DNA of 64,000 nt from positions 1-64,000 of the forward strand of contig NZ_CANDNZ010000007.1 in NCBI RefSeq assembly GCF_947387555.1, in the 5' to 3' direction. The translations under genes were made by a program, and so were the position numbers. Within the stretch, counting starts at the first letter, position 1. Each line of letters opens with the position of its first letter. This document shows, piece by piece, positions 1-9,097 of this stretch. The stretch is from Thalassomonas sp. RHCl1. Its GTDB lineage: Bacteria; Pseudomonadota; Gammaproteobacteria; Enterobacterales; Alteromonadaceae. Below the pieces are notes generated by a model. It worked only from the letters and a program-made list of their open reading frames with translations. It did not search any database and was not told the origin of the DNA.

Positions 1-20
1 GACCCGTGAGGCTTAACCAT
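1..20 (+). rRNA. rrl: 23S rRNA, 3' end only
   Basis: The first ~20 bases match the conserved 3' terminus of gammaproteobacterial 23S rRNA (CCGTGAGGCTTAACC near the end). The rest of the gene lies upstream of the window. Two 5S genes follow on the same strand, as expected for the end of an rRNA operon. The exact 3' end is estimated from the E. coli end. Confidence 0.8.
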
Positions 21-123
21 ACAACACCCAAGTGGTTTTGTAGATAAAGCTGACAAACAAACATCACGTACACATAGCATTGAATAAGTAAAATATATAT
101 CGTTTTCCAAGATTGACTGTTTT

Positions 124-242
124 TGTCTAGCGACAATAGCAACGTGGTACCACCTGATCCCATGCCGAACTCAGAAGTGAAACGCGTTAGCGCCGATGGT
201 AGTGTGGGAGGTCCCATGTGAGAGTAGGACATTGCTAGACTT
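124..242 (+). rRNA. rrf: 5S ribosomal RNA, copy 1
   Basis: About 119 nt containing the universal 5S core (CCATGCCGAACTCAGAAG and GCGCCGATGGTAGTGTGGG) with complementary ends (TGTCTAGC near the start, GCTAGAC near the end) that form helix I. It lies ~100 nt after the 23S end. The ends were set by comparison with the 120-nt E. coli 5S and may be off by 1-2 nt. Confidence 0.95.
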
Positions 243-251
243 CTAATTACG

Positions 252-279
252 AAAGCCCGGTTCAAAGAGCCGGGCTTTT
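252..279 (+). terminator. Rho-independent terminator after 5S copy 1
   Basis: A 9-bp perfect stem AAAGCCCGG / CCGGGCTTT with a short loop, running into T's. It lies 10 nt past the first 5S gene. Transcription must pass it to reach the second 5S, unless that copy has its own promoter. Confidence 0.85.
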
Positions 280-345
280 AAATTAAAGTAATTTATTAGC
301 TAATTTATTTTTCTGAAAGAAAGTTATCTAACAAATTACAGTTTT

Positions 346-464
346 TGTCTGGTGACAATAGCAACGTGGTACCACCTGATCCCATGCCGAACTCAGAAGT
401 GAAACGCGTTAGCGCCGATGGTAGTGTGGGAGGTCCCATGTGAGAGTAGGTCATTACCAGACTC
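346..464 (+). rRNA. rrf: 5S ribosomal RNA, copy 2
   Basis: Nearly identical to copy 1; differences sit mainly in the terminal helix (TGTCTGGTG / TACCAGACT), where they compensate and keep the stem paired. This suggests a functional gene rather than a decaying copy. Spacing after copy 1 is ~100 nt. No tRNA gene is seen between the copies. Confidence 0.95.
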
Positions 465-470
465 TTATTA

Positions 471-502
471 AAAAACCCGATTCGAAAGAGTCGGGTTTTT
501 TG
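471..502 (+). terminator. Rho-independent terminator after 5S copy 2
   Basis: Stem AAAAACCCGA / TCGGGTTTTT with a T-rich tail, 7 nt after the second 5S gene. This marks the end of the rRNA operon. Confidence 0.88.
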
Positions 503-619
503 CTTTCTACTTTTTGCTTTTTATTTTTTACTTTCGAAAAGTAAATTTTCCTTTAACATAACCGATAGTTTTTCTTAGCGGCTAGTTTTTTAGCAGCTCA
601 TTTTTTAACAGGTAATAAT

Positions 620-1588
620 ATGATTTCGTGGCAAGCAACACTTCAATGGCAAGATGCCAGGCAAAGGGCAAAAGTATTACAGCAGATTCGAAGCTTTTTT
701 ACTGCCCGTGATGTCGTCGAAGTTGAAACGCCATTGTTGTCACAAGGCACCATTACTGACCTGCACTTAGATGCCTTTTCTACCCGCTATGACTACCTCT
801 GTGAGGGGCCTGCAAGCCTCTATATGCAAACATCGCCAGAATTTGCTATGAAGCGGTTATTGGCCAGTGGTTATGGTGATATCTTTCAACTGTGCAAGGC
901 ATTTCGTGATGAAGCGCATGGCAGCCACCATAACCCGGAGTTTACTATTTTAGAGTGGTATAGGCTGGGTTTTGATCACTTTCAGTTAATGTCTGAAGTT
1001 GGCGATTTGTTAGAGCAGATCTTAGCCTGCAAACAGGCAACAAAAATCAGTTACCAGCAGGTATTTTTAGACAAGGTGAATATTGACCCATTAAACACAA
1101 ACATTGCTGAGTTGTTGACACTTATCAAGAGATATGATAAATGCAGCGACTGGTTGCTTCAGGAGCAGGATATTGACACATTATTACAGTTTGTTTTTTG
1201 TGAAATTATAGAGCCTGAGATAGGCTTAGAGGCTCCCTGCTTTGTTTATCACTTTCCGGCATCCCAGGCATCCCTTGCTAAAATATCTGCCGATGATAGC
1301 CGGGTGGCAGAGCGTTTTGAATGTTATTATCAGGGGCTTGAATTGGCCAATGGTTTTCATGAACTCACTGATGCTCAAATACAAACGAAACGTTTTCATC
1401 AGGATAATGCTAAAAGGCTTGTCAGCGGCAAAGAAGAGAAGCCGCTGGATGAAAGGTTTATTTCTGCACTTGAACATGGTTTGCCGGACTGTGCCGGGGT
1501 TGCTTTGGGAGTTGATCGCCTGGTGATGTTGGCCCTGAAAAAAGACAAGATCAAGAATGTCCTTTCCTTTGCGGTAGATCAGGCATAA
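620..1588 (+). CDS. epmA: EF-P--(R)-beta-lysine ligase EpmA (PoxA/GenX/YjeA)
   Basis: 322 aa, a class II lysyl-tRNA synthetase catalytic core without the N-terminal anticodon-binding domain, the known architecture of EpmA. Motif 2 is visible as FRDEAHGSHHNPEFT (about residues 93-107) and motif 3 as GVALGVDRLVML near the C-terminus. EpmA attaches (R)-beta-lysine to the conserved lysine of elongation factor P, relieving ribosome stalling at polyproline. The ATG follows an AGGTAA-like ribosome binding site. It is monocistronic here; epmB and efp are not in the window. Confidence 0.95.
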   Translation: MISWQATLQWQDARQRAKVLQQIRSFFTARDVVEVETPLLSQGTITDLHLDAFSTRYDYLCEGPASLYMQTSPEFAMKRLLASGYGDIFQLCKAFRDEAHGSHHNPEFTILEWYRLGFDHFQLMSEVGDLLEQILACKQATKISYQQVFLDKVNIDPLNTNIAELLTLIKRYDKCSDWLLQEQDIDTLLQFVFCEIIEPEIGLEAPCFVYHFPASQASLAKISADDSRVAERFECYYQGLELANGFHELTDAQIQTKRFHQDNAKRLVSGKEEKPLDERFISALEHGLPDCAGVALGVDRLVMLALKKDKIKNVLSFAVDQA

Positions 1589-1595
1589 AATTTAA

Positions 1596-1618
1596 TTAAT
1601 GTTATAATATATCAAATG
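1596..1618 (+). promoter_or_regulatory. Candidate Zur operator
   Basis: An imperfect palindrome with AATGTTATAATATATCA in the middle. It matches about 16 of 22 defined positions of the gammaproteobacterial Zur consensus (GAAATGTTATA-N-TATAACATTTC). It lies ~95 bp upstream of the MerC-family gene. The match is by eye; the region is AT-rich, so chance similarity is possible. Confidence 0.4.
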
Positions 1619-1712
1619 TGATATTATCGCGTTTATAGATGATTTTCTTTTTCTTCATTTGTATTCATCACTAGTTACCACCGTTTACCAGTAAATAAAG
1701 GTTCAGGCAGAA

Positions 1713-2108
1713 ATGTTAGATAAATTTGGTATCACAGCGGCATCCTTATGTGCCCTACATTGCATACTGTTGCCGGTACTGCTTCCAGCTTTACCTTTGC
1801 TTGGCTTGAGTTTTCTTGCTGATCATGCGTGGGAGCATGTTTTTCTGATGGTAACGGCGGCATTGGGCAGCATCGCCTTGTTCTCCGGTTATAAGCGTTA
1901 CCACCGCCGTTTATATCCCTTTTACTTGTTATTTATAGGTGTGGCTGTCTATTGGCAAAAACATGACTTTTCAGCTGAAGTACAGCCCTTCTTAATTTTT
2001 ATCGGCACGTCGTTGATTGTTGCGGCACATTTTATCAATTTAAGACTATGCAACAGCTGTAAGCAATGTACCGACCATGAATGCCACTCAGTTGTGGAAA
2101 CTGACTAA
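1713..2108 (+). CDS. MerC-family small membrane protein
   Basis: 131 aa with about four hydrophobic helices. Helix 1 carries the CALHC motif that defines the MerC domain (LCALHCILLPVLLP), and the C-terminus is Cys/His-rich (CNSCKQCTDHECH), fitting metal binding. The family includes mercuric-ion transporters, but many marine proteobacteria have non-mer copies thought to handle other metals. No mer genes are nearby, and a possible Zur site upstream points to zinc. The substrate is not established. The ATG follows an AGGCAG-like site. Confidence 0.8.
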   Translation: MLDKFGITAASLCALHCILLPVLLPALPLLGLSFLADHAWEHVFLMVTAALGSIALFSGYKRYHRRLYPFYLLFIGVAVYWQKHDFSAEVQPFLIFIGTSLIVAAHFINLRLCNSCKQCTDHECHSVVETD

Positions 2109-2133
2109 CTCAGCTTCTTCTCTAAAAGGAAAT

Positions 2134-3534
2134 TTAGAGATTTAAATCTTTAAGTTTCCTGGTCAAGGTATTTCTGCCCCACCCCAGTTTTTTCGCTGCT
2201 TCCTGTTTATGTCCCTGGGTATAGACCAAAGCACGCTCTAGCATAATTTTTTCAAATTCGGGTAATACTTCATCGAGTATTGCGGAATTGCCCTGGGATA
2301 ATTGTTCGTCCATCCAGCTGCCAAGAGCGCTTTTCCAGTTGATTGAGGTACCTGGGCTGGAGATTTTCTTTTCGGTCAGCTCAGCCGGTAAATCTTCAAC
2401 CAGGATTTCTTGTCCGCTGGCCATCACAGTGAGAAAGCGGCAGATATTTTCCAGTTGCCTGACATTGCCCGGCCAGTCGCATTGTTTAAGGAAACTCACG
2501 GCATTTTTATGCAGTGTTTTTGTTTCTACCCCGAGTTCATTAGCGGCCTGCTTGAGGAAGTGTTCACATAGTTGTTCTATATCTTCTTTGCGTTCTCTTA
2601 AGCTTGGAATATGAATACGGATGACATTGAGACGGTGAAAGAGATCTTCCCTGAATTCACCATTGACGACCCTTTCCTCGAGGTTTTGGTGGGTTGCGGC
2701 AATGATCCTGACATCCACCTGGATGGGGGAGTGACCGCCGATGCGGTAAAACTGGCCGTCAGCGAGTACACGCAGCAATCGGGTTTGGATATCCAGCGGC
2801 ATATCGCCGATCTCATCCAGGAATAGGGTGCCGTTGTGGGCCTGTTCAAAGCGTCCCTGTCTGACGGTATTGGCGCCGGTGAAGGCGCCTTTCTCATGGC
2901 CAAAAAGCTCGGTTTCGATCAATTCTTTGGGGATGGCCGCCATATTTAAGGGAATAAAAGGCGCATTGGCGCGCGGGCTGTGAATATGCAAGGCATGGGC
3001 GACGAGCTCTTTACCTGTACCGGACTCACCGTTTATCAGCACGCTGATACTTGAGCGCGACAGACGGCCGATTGCCCTGAAGACTTCCTGCATTGCCGGG
3101 GCTTCGCCAATGATGCCGGCAGCTTCGGGCGTAGCATTGGCCGCCTGGTTTTGAACATTTTGCTCTCTGGCATGCGTCAGGGCCCGTTTGGTTAAGGCCA
3201 CCGCATCGTCAATATCGAAGGGTTTAGGTAAATATTCGAATGCCCCGCCCTGATAGGCATTTACGGCACTGTCTAAGTCTGAATGGGCGGTGATGATGAT
3301 CACCGGGATATGGGGGTGCTGGGCACTCACGGTTTCTAATAAGGTCATGCCGTCGGTCTTTGGCATACGGATATCGGAAATTATGACTTCCGGCTGGCCG
3401 TGATCTAAGGCAATCAATAAATTTTCGCCGTTATCAAAGGAGGCGGTGCTGATATTGGCTGCGGCAAAAGCTTTTTCTAATACCCAGCGAATTGAGCTGT
3501 CATCATCAACAATCCAAACTTGTTCAGTAATCAT
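2134..3534 (-). CDS. glnG: Nitrogen regulation response regulator NtrC
   Basis: 466 aa with the full NtrC plan. The receiver domain (1-120) has the phospho-acceptor Asp54 (IISDIRMPK); the AAA+ domain has Walker A GESGTGKE (169-176), the sigma-54 contact loop GAFTGA and Walker B LFLDEIGD; the C-terminal Fis-type HTH ends RNTLTRKLKDLNL. It activates sigma-54 promoters such as glnA under nitrogen limitation after phosphorylation by NtrB. Its start overlaps the end of glnL by 11 bp, so the two are translationally coupled. Confidence 0.97.
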   Translation of the reverse strand: MITEQVWIVDDDSSIRWVLEKAFAAANISTASFDNGENLLIALDHGQPEVIISDIRMPKTDGMTLLETVSAQHPHIPVIIITAHSDLDSAVNAYQGGAFEYLPKPFDIDDAVALTKRALTHAREQNVQNQAANATPEAAGIIGEAPAMQEVFRAIGRLSRSSISVLINGESGTGKELVAHALHIHSPRANAPFIPLNMAAIPKELIETELFGHEKGAFTGANTVRQGRFEQAHNGTLFLDEIGDMPLDIQTRLLRVLADGQFYRIGGHSPIQVDVRIIAATHQNLEERVVNGEFREDLFHRLNVIRIHIPSLRERKEDIEQLCEHFLKQAANELGVETKTLHKNAVSFLKQCDWPGNVRQLENICRFLTVMASGQEILVEDLPAELTEKKISSPGTSINWKSALGSWMDEQLSQGNSAILDEVLPEFEKIMLERALVYTQGHKQEAAKKLGWGRNTLTRKLKDLNL

Positions 3535-4612
3535 TAAAGTTCTCTTCCGTTAAGGGTAATAAAATAATAAATTCGGTACGGCCCGGGTAGCTGTCGCAGG
3601 ACAACTTGCCTTTATGTTGGTTGATCAGGGTTTGTGCAATCGACAGGCCTAAGCCGGTACCATTCGGGCGTCCCGACACCATGGGATAAAACAGGGTGTC
3701 CTGGATATGGGGGGGAATGCCCGGGCCATGATCGATAATGCTGATTTGCGCCGACAGTTTTATCCGTTTGCCGTTGATGGTCTGATTGCTGGTGACCCGG
3801 GTTTTAAAATAAATATGGCTGGAGTCGTCCACTGCCTGCACGGCATTACTGACGATATTTAAAATTGCCTGCTGCATTTTTTCCTGATCAAATTCTACAT
3901 CCGGAATAGAAGGATCGTAATCCCTGATGAATTTGATTTTTTTCGGGTTATTAAAACTCACCAGTTGATTAACCTTTTCCAGTACCAGGTGAATATTTTG
4001 TTTGGTCATATTCGGTAACTGGTTGGGACCAAGCAGGCGGTCAACCAGGTTGGTTAACCTGTCGGCCTGCTCGATGATCATGGTGGTGTATTCCTGCTGC
4101 CCTGAGGACAGCTCTTTATGCAGCAGCTGGGCGGCACCCCTTAATCCCCCTAGGGGATTTTTAATTTCATGAGCCAGGCCGCGGATAAGGTCCCGGGCCG
4201 ACTCCCACTGTTGTTGCTGAAAGACTTCGATGCTGATTTGTTTTTGCTGGTCGATTTTTTTAAATTCCAGCAGCACATGACTTTGGCGGTCAAACTCTAC
4301 CGCAGATAGGGTAATTTCGGCGGTGAACTGGTGAGAACCGGCAATATGCAATAATACATCGCTGTCGGTAAATTCCTGCCCTGTGGCCACGAGTTGCTGT
4401 AATCGTTCGTTATCAATGGAGGTATTACTGAATACCGCCTCAAAAGCCAGGCCTCTTAATTTATTCTGGCTCCGGTTTAATAAAGCTTCTGCGGCGGGGT
4501 TGGCATATTGGATGGTGAATGCGTGATCGAGTATCACCACAGCCGTTACCAGTTGGCCGGGTAACAGCTGTTGATAATCTATTTTTTGTTGATTTTCACA
4601 TATCTCGTGCAA
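3524..4612 (-). CDS. glnL: Nitrogen regulation sensor histidine kinase NtrB
   Basis: About 362 aa. An N-terminal PAS domain (VVILDHAFTIQYANPAAEALL) is followed by the H-box GLAHEIKNPLGGLRGA, with the phosphorylated His near residue 148, and a HATPase domain with DHGPGIPP and GTGLGLSIA. It phosphorylates or dephosphorylates NtrC under control of PII. The frame extends to a TTG at 4633, but that lies inside the NtrC operator, so a TTG at 4612 preceded by GGGG is preferred. It lies between the DUF4124 gene and glnG. Confidence 0.93.
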   Translation of the reverse strand: MHEICENQQKIDYQQLLPGQLVTAVVILDHAFTIQYANPAAEALLNRSQNKLRGLAFEAVFSNTSIDNERLQQLVATGQEFTDSDVLLHIAGSHQFTAEITLSAVEFDRQSHVLLEFKKIDQQKQISIEVFQQQQWESARDLIRGLAHEIKNPLGGLRGAAQLLHKELSSGQQEYTTMIIEQADRLTNLVDRLLGPNQLPNMTKQNIHLVLEKVNQLVSFNNPKKIKFIRDYDPSIPDVEFDQEKMQQAILNIVSNAVQAVDDSSHIYFKTRVTSNQTINGKRIKLSAQISIIDHGPGIPPHIQDTLFYPMVSGRPNGTGLGLSIAQTLINQHKGKLSCDSYPGRTEFIILLPLTEENFNDY

Positions 4613-4625
4613 GACAGAACCCCGA

Positions 4626-4642
4626 TGCACCAAAAAGGTGCA
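4626..4642 (-). promoter_or_regulatory. NtrC-binding site at the glnL start
   Basis: TGCACCAAAAAGGTGCA, a 17-bp near-perfect palindrome that matches the NtrC consensus TGCACCAnnnTGGTGCA at all but one conserved position. It sits at the 5' end of glnL. In enteric bacteria NtrC bound at the equivalent place represses the weak glnL promoter, and the same logic is inferred here. Confidence 0.85.
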
Positions 4643-4705
4643 TAAATAAATTTTAGTTTACTCAATAATGATCAAATATGCACATAAACAAGGCCAATCG
4701 CTGTG

Positions 4706-5212
4706 TTACTTCGATGCCCGGTGCATATAAAAAACAATCGGTTTAGATGATGCAATAACCTTGCCCTGATTGTTGATTAAATCCATTTTAATTTTATGCT
4801 CGCCGCGGTCGATATTACGCAGGACAAACATGGAATGATCCTGAGGCTCCTGGTAGGGGGTGTTGTCGAGATAAAGCTGTATTTTTAAGCCTTTTTTGAA
4901 GATAGGTTTAATGCGTCCGGCGACATACACTGAGCCGGTATTATCCCTTACCGTGGCATTATTTTCCGGTTGGCTGATACTGACTTGATATTTTTCTTCA
5001 ATTGCCTTGGGTTTAATATCTAAAATGGAGGTATCTACTGAGGTGAGCTGATCGTTTTTGTTTTCAACTTTAACTTCTTCAGCCCCGGGTCTTGGTGTGT
5101 CGGAAAAAACCAGTACGCCTTGCTCATTGCGCCAGACATAAATCTTGGTGGAGGTGGCTTCGACCGCAAAAGATAATAAAACCGCTAACAATACACTTAA
5201 TCTTTTGATCAT
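4706..5212 (-). CDS. DUF4124 domain periplasmic protein
   Basis: 168 aa. An N-terminal signal peptide (MIKRLSVLLAVLLSFAVEA) is followed by a DUF4124-type segment (KIYVWRNEQGVLVFSDTPRPGA) and a beta-rich C-terminal half resembling an Ig/FN3-like domain. The biochemical role of DUF4124 is unknown. Its place between glnA and glnLG recurs in Alteromonadales and Vibrionales, which suggests cotranscription but not necessarily a role in nitrogen metabolism. Confidence 0.8.
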   Translation of the reverse strand: MIKRLSVLLAVLLSFAVEATSTKIYVWRNEQGVLVFSDTPRPGAEEVKVENKNDQLTSVDTSILDIKPKAIEEKYQVSISQPENNATVRDNTGSVYVAGRIKPIFKKGLKIQLYLDNTPYQEPQDHSMFVLRNIDRGEHKIKMDLINNQGKVIASSKPIVFYMHRASK

Positions 5213-5271
5213 GGCGCAGCATTTTCCAATTCCGTTAGAACATCAATTTACCTAAATTATAGATAACAGGC

Positions 5272-5301
5272 AAAAAAAAGCTCACCGGAGTGAGCTTTTT
5301 T
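5272..5301 (-). terminator. Terminator downstream of glnA
   Basis: GCTCAC / GTGAGC stem with a 4-nt loop, flanked by A-runs and T-runs so it can act on both strands. It lies just past the glnA stop and should separate abundant glnA transcript from the DUF4124-glnLG transcript. Confidence 0.85.
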
Positions 5302-5326
5302 CTTACTTTGATTAAAGTGTTATCGG

Positions 5327-6733
5327 TTAAACACTGTAATACATGTCAAATTCGACCGGGTGGGTGGTTGAGTTCAATCTTTCGACTTCATCACGTTTCA
5401 GGTCGATGTATGCCTGGATCATATCGTTATCCATAACGCCGCCGGCGGTGAGGAATTCATGATCTGCTTCCAAGGCATTAAGCGCTTCTTCGAAAGAGGC
5501 GGCTACCTGAGGGATCTCAGCGGCTTCTTCGGCAGGCAGGTCATACAAATCCTTATCCATGGCATCACCAGGGTGGATTTTGTTTTTAATACCGTCAAGG
5601 CCGGCCATTAGCATCGCCGAGAAAGCCAGGTAAGGGTTACCAGTCGGATCCGGGAAGCGTACTTCAATACGGGCAGCTTTCGGGCTAGGCACCATAGGAA
5701 TACGGATAGAAGCCGAGCGGTTACGTGCCGAGTAGGCAAGCATTACCGGCGCTTCGAAACCCGGGACCAGACGTTTGTATGAGTTGGTTGAAGCATTGGT
5801 GAAAGCATTTAATGCTTTAGCATGCTTGATAATACCGCCGATGTAATAAAGGGCTGTTTCAGATAGTCCGCCGTATTTGTCGCCGGAGAATAAGTTCACG
5901 CCGTCTTTGGCCAGCGATTGGTGACAGTGCATACCGGTACCGTTATCACCTACTAAAGGTTTCGGCATAAAGGTCGCGGTTTTACCGTAGGCATGGGCAA
6001 CGTTGTGTACTACATACTTATAAATTTGCACTTCATCGGCTTTGTTAACCATGGTATTGAAACGACAGGCAATTTCATTTTGACCTGCAGTGGCTACTTC
6101 ATGGTGATGGGCTTCAACCACCAGGCCCATCTCTTCCATGACTAAACACATGGCTGAACGTAAGTCCTGTGAAGAATCAACCGGGGCTACCGGGAAGTAA
6201 CCGCCTTTCACGGTTGGGCGGTGGCCGGTATTGCCGTCTTCATATTCAGTACCTGAATTCCATTTCGCTTCTTTGTCATCGATAGAGTACATAGAGCCAC
6301 TCATATCGGTATGGAAACGAACATCATCAAAAACGAAGAATTCAGGCTCAGGACCAAAAAGTACGGTGTCGGCAATGCCGGTGCTGCGCATATATTCTTC
6401 GGCGCGTCGTGCTACCGAGCGAGGGTCACGGCTGTAGCCCTGCATAGTGGTCGGCTCTAAAATATCACAACGGACATTTAAGGTAACTTCTTCGGTGAAG
6501 GGGTCTAATACTGCACTGGCAGCATCAGGCATTAATACCATGTCAGATTCGTTGATTCCTTTCCAGCCGGCAATAGATGAACCATCAAACATTTTTCCTT
6601 CTTCAAAAAAGTCTTCATCAATTTGATGATGAGGAAGGGAAATATGCTGCTCTTTACCTTTGGTATCAGTAAAACGAAGGTCAATAAATTTGACATCGTG
6701 TTCTTTGATTAAATCTAAAACGGCTTGTGACAT
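5327..6733 (-). CDS. glnA: Glutamine synthetase, type I
   Basis: 468 aa, the standard length of GS-I. Visible motifs include [13 protein letters not shown] near residue 50, the ATP-binding [16 protein letters not shown], and [19 protein letters not shown]. The adenylylation loop DLYDLPAEE, with its Tyr near residue 400, is present, so GlnE control is likely. It condenses glutamate and ammonia using ATP and is the entry point of the Ntr regulon. The ATG has a good GGAGA site. A sigma-54 promoter and NtrC sites lie upstream. Confidence 0.98.
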   Translation of the reverse strand: MSQAVLDLIKEHDVKFIDLRFTDTKGKEQHISLPHHQIDEDFFEEGKMFDGSSIAGWKGINESDMVLMPDAASAVLDPFTEEVTLNVRCDILEPTTMQGYSRDPRSVARRAEEYMRSTGIADTVLFGPEPEFFVFDDVRFHTDMSGSMYSIDDKEAKWNSGTEYEDGNTGHRPTVKGGYFPVAPVDSSQDLRSAMCLVMEEMGLVVEAHHHEVATAGQNEIACRFNTMVNKADEVQIYKYVVHNVAHAYGKTATFMPKPLVGDNGTGMHCHQSLAKDGVNLFSGDKYGGLSETALYYIGGIIKHAKALNAFTNASTNSYKRLVPGFEAPVMLAYSARNRSASIRIPMVPSPKAARIEVRFPDPTGNPYLAFSAMLMAGLDGIKNKIHPGDAMDKDLYDLPAEEAAEIPQVAASFEEALNALEADHEFLTAGGVMDNDMIQAYIDLKRDEVERLNSTTHPVEFDMYYSV

Positions 6734-6796
6734 TTATTGTCTCCAGTATTATTCGTTCGTTAATAGTAAATGTGTTTTTCCAGTTATCGAATCAAT

Positions 6797-6812
6797 AGCC
6801 AAGTTCATGCCA
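6797..6812 (-). promoter_or_regulatory. Sigma-54 promoter of glnA
   Basis: On the minus strand, TGGCATG-AACT-TGGCT matches the sigma-54 -24/-12 consensus (TGGCACG-N4-TTGCW) with two mismatches and the invariant GG and GC 10 bp apart. It lies 64 bp upstream of the glnA start, with NtrC sites 50-110 bp further upstream, the usual enhancer geometry. Confidence 0.85.
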
Positions 6813-6863
6813 AAAGTTAAGTTGTTGATATTTTTGTTTTTTAAAAAGTGTTATGTTTCTCTG

Positions 6864-6880
6864 TGCACCAAGTTGGTGCG
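6864..6880 (-). promoter_or_regulatory. NtrC enhancer site 1 upstream of glnA
   Basis: TGCACCAAGTTGGTGCG matches the NtrC dyad consensus at all but the last base. It is about 80 bp upstream of the predicted glnA transcription start. Confidence 0.88.
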
Positions 6881-6885
6881 TTAGA

Positions 6886-6920
6886 TGTTCTTTATTGGTG
6901 CATAACCCCTTTTTGGTGCA
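6886..6920 (-). promoter_or_regulatory. Weaker NtrC sites 2 and 3
   Basis: Two TTGGTGCA half-sites (ending at 6902 and 6920), each with a degenerate partner half. They follow site 1 at roughly two-turn spacing and probably bind NtrC cooperatively, as at enteric glnA. The region also lies upstream of the divergent typA gene. Confidence 0.6.
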
Positions 6921-7076
6921 AAACCTGGTTTTTTTACTGCATTATTATTCGCTTCAGTACTTTAGCAGATCGATTGTGATAAATACGTGATCAAAGATAA
7001 AAAAACTAACGTTTTCTTTGTTGTTAATACTCCTGTACAATATGCGCCCAAATTATATCCCTATGAGCAAAAGCCA

Positions 7077-8894
7077 GTGTTAGATAAATTACGCAATATA
7101 GCCATCATTGCCCACGTTGACCATGGTAAAACCACCTTAGTTGACAAGCTACTCGAACAGTCGGGTACTTTAGATTCACGAACCGGACATGACGAACGTG
7201 TGATGGATTCTAACGATATCGAAAAAGAACGCGGTATCACCATCCTAGCCAAGAACACGGCGATTAACTGGAACGATTATCGTGTGAACATCGTTGACAC
7301 CCCGGGTCACGCCGACTTCGGCGGTGAAGTAGAGCGTGTTATGTCTATGGTGGATTCGGTATTATTGATCGTTGATGCTCAGGAAGGCCCTATGCCGCAA
7401 ACCCGCTTTGTTACCCAAAAAGCGTTTGCTCAGGGATTAAAGCCAATCATCGTTATCAATAAAATTGATAAGCCGGGCGCCCGTCCTGACTGGGTAATGG
7501 ATCAGGTTTTTGATCTGTTTGACAACCTGGGTGCTACCGACGAACAGTTGGACTTTAAAGTGGTTTATGCTTCGGCACTAAACGGCTGGGCTTCACACGA
7601 AGAAGGTGTTGAAGGCAGCGACATGACGCCGTTATTTGAAACGATTGTTTCTGAAGTACCGGCACCGGCTGCCGATATTGACGGTCCTTTCCAGATGCAG
7701 ATCTCACAGCTTGATTACAGCTCTTATTTAGGTGTGATCGGTGTTGGCCGTATTATGCGTGGTAGCGTTAAGCCAAACCAGCAAGTCACGGTAGAAGGTG
7801 CTAACGGCAAACTACATAACGGTAAAGTAGGTAAAGTTTTCGGTTATCTCGGACTTGATCGCCATGAAACCGAAGAAGCCAAAGCCGGTGACATCATTGC
7901 TATTACCGGCCTGGGCGAGTTAAAGATTTCAGATACTATCTGTTGCCCGAGTGAAGTAGAAGCTTTGCCGGCATTATCGGTTGATGAGCCTACTGTTAAC
8001 ATGACCTTCCAGGTAAATACCTCGCCATTCTCCGGTCAGGAAGGTAAATATGTTACTTCCCGTAATATTAAAGACCGTCTGGAAAAAGAACTGGTACATA
8101 ATGTTGCCCTGCGTGTTGAACAGCTTGACGATCCGGATAAGTTTAAAGTATCCGGTCGTGGTGAATTACACTTAGGCATCCTGATTGAAAACATGCGTCG
8201 TGAAGGTTACGAATTAGCTGTTTCTCGTCCTGAAGTTATCATGAGAGAAATTGATGGTGAGTTGCAGGAACCCTATGAAACCGTCACCATAGATGTTGAA
8301 GAAGAGCATCAGGGACCGATCATGGAAAAAATGGGTGTTCGTAAAGCGGAACTCACCGATATGGCCCCTGACGGTAAAGGTCGTATCCGTATGGACTTTA
8401 TCATGCCAAGCCGTGGTTTAATTGGTTTCCAGACTGAATTTATGACCCTAACTTCAGGTAGTGGTTTGATTTACCATACTTTCTATGAGTATGGTCCTCA
8501 TAAAGGCGGCGAAATCGGCCAGCGTGTTAACGGTGTGATGATCGCCAATGCCACAGGTAAAGCATTAACCAATGCGTTATTTAACCTGCAAAGCCGTGGT
8601 CGTATGATGATAGGTCACGGTGTTGAAATATACGAAGGCCAGATCATCGGTATTCACAGCCGCGATAACGACTTAACGGTTAACGCCCTTAAAGGCAAGC
8701 AATTAACCAACGTACGTTCTTCCGGCGCCGATGAAGCGCAAATCCTGACGCCGCCTATTCTTATGTCGCTTGAGCAGGCATTGGAATTCATTGATAACGA
8801 TGAGTTGGTAGAAGTTACACCTGAGAATATCCGTATACGTAAGAAGTTCTTGAAAGAGAGTGACCGTAAACGCGAAAGTCGTGCGCCTAAATAA
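7077..8894 (+). CDS. typA: Ribosome-associated GTPase TypA/BipA
   Basis: 605 aa from a GTG start, close to E. coli TypA (607 aa). The G1 loop AHVDHGKTT lies at residues ~10-18, followed by [15 protein letters not shown] (G3) and [10 protein letters not shown] (G4), then the EF-G-like domains and the TypA C-terminal domain. It acts in late 50S assembly and stress or low-temperature growth. The frame stays open 30 codons upstream to a GTG at 6987, but the family begins (M)[10 protein letters not shown] and a possible -10 (TACAAT, 7036) lies inside that extension. Transcribed divergently from glnA. Confidence 0.96.
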   Translation: MLDKLRNIAIIAHVDHGKTTLVDKLLEQSGTLDSRTGHDERVMDSNDIEKERGITILAKNTAINWNDYRVNIVDTPGHADFGGEVERVMSMVDSVLLIVDAQEGPMPQTRFVTQKAFAQGLKPIIVINKIDKPGARPDWVMDQVFDLFDNLGATDEQLDFKVVYASALNGWASHEEGVEGSDMTPLFETIVSEVPAPAADIDGPFQMQISQLDYSSYLGVIGVGRIMRGSVKPNQQVTVEGANGKLHNGKVGKVFGYLGLDRHETEEAKAGDIIAITGLGELKISDTICCPSEVEALPALSVDEPTVNMTFQVNTSPFSGQEGKYVTSRNIKDRLEKELVHNVALRVEQLDDPDKFKVSGRGELHLGILIENMRREGYELAVSRPEVIMREIDGELQEPYETVTIDVEEEHQGPIMEKMGVRKAELTDMAPDGKGRIRMDFIMPSRGLIGFQTEFMTLTSGSGLIYHTFYEYGPHKGGEIGQRVNGVMIANATGKALTNALFNLQSRGRMMIGHGVEIYEGQIIGIHSRDNDLTVNALKGKQLTNVRSSGADEAQILTPPILMSLEQALEFIDNDELVEVTPENIRIRKKFLKESDRKRESRAPK

Positions 8895-8921
8895 GCAAGC
8901 ATAACCTGGTTATTGCGAATC

Positions 8922-8952
8922 AAGCCGACAGAGAATATCTGTCGGCTTTTTT
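8922..8952 (+). terminator. Terminator of typA
   Basis: AAGCCGACAG / CTGTCGGCTT, a 10-bp perfect stem with a 7-nt loop followed by a run of T's, 28 nt after the typA stop. Confidence 0.9.
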
Positions 8953-9097
8953 ATACATGGAAGTATTTATCCAGCGGGCTCAGGATGAGCAGGAGCCGGG
9001 TTATACATGAAAGTATTTATCCTGTGGACTCAGGATGAGCTGGAGCCGGGTTATATCTGGAAATATTTATCCAACGGACTCAAGGATGAGTAGGCGT
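8951..9097. repeat. Three tandem copies of a 50-bp repeat
   Basis: Copies start at 8951, 9001 and 9051. Each begins TTATA(C/T)(A/C)TG, contains AAGTATTTATCC (or AAATATTTATCC) and CAGGATGAG, and the first two end GGAGCCGGG. There are no spacers. The rest of this gene-free stretch (9098-9307) shows nothing recognisable apart from the ribosome binding site of the next small ORF. Confidence 0.9.

Noticed and set aside
6987-7076. 30-codon N-terminal extension of TypA
   Set aside because: Not family-like, and a possible promoter -10 lies within it; GTG at 7077 fits the known N-terminus.
8951-9097. CRISPR array
   Set aside because: Units are directly adjacent with no unique spacers, only three copies, and no cas genes nearby.
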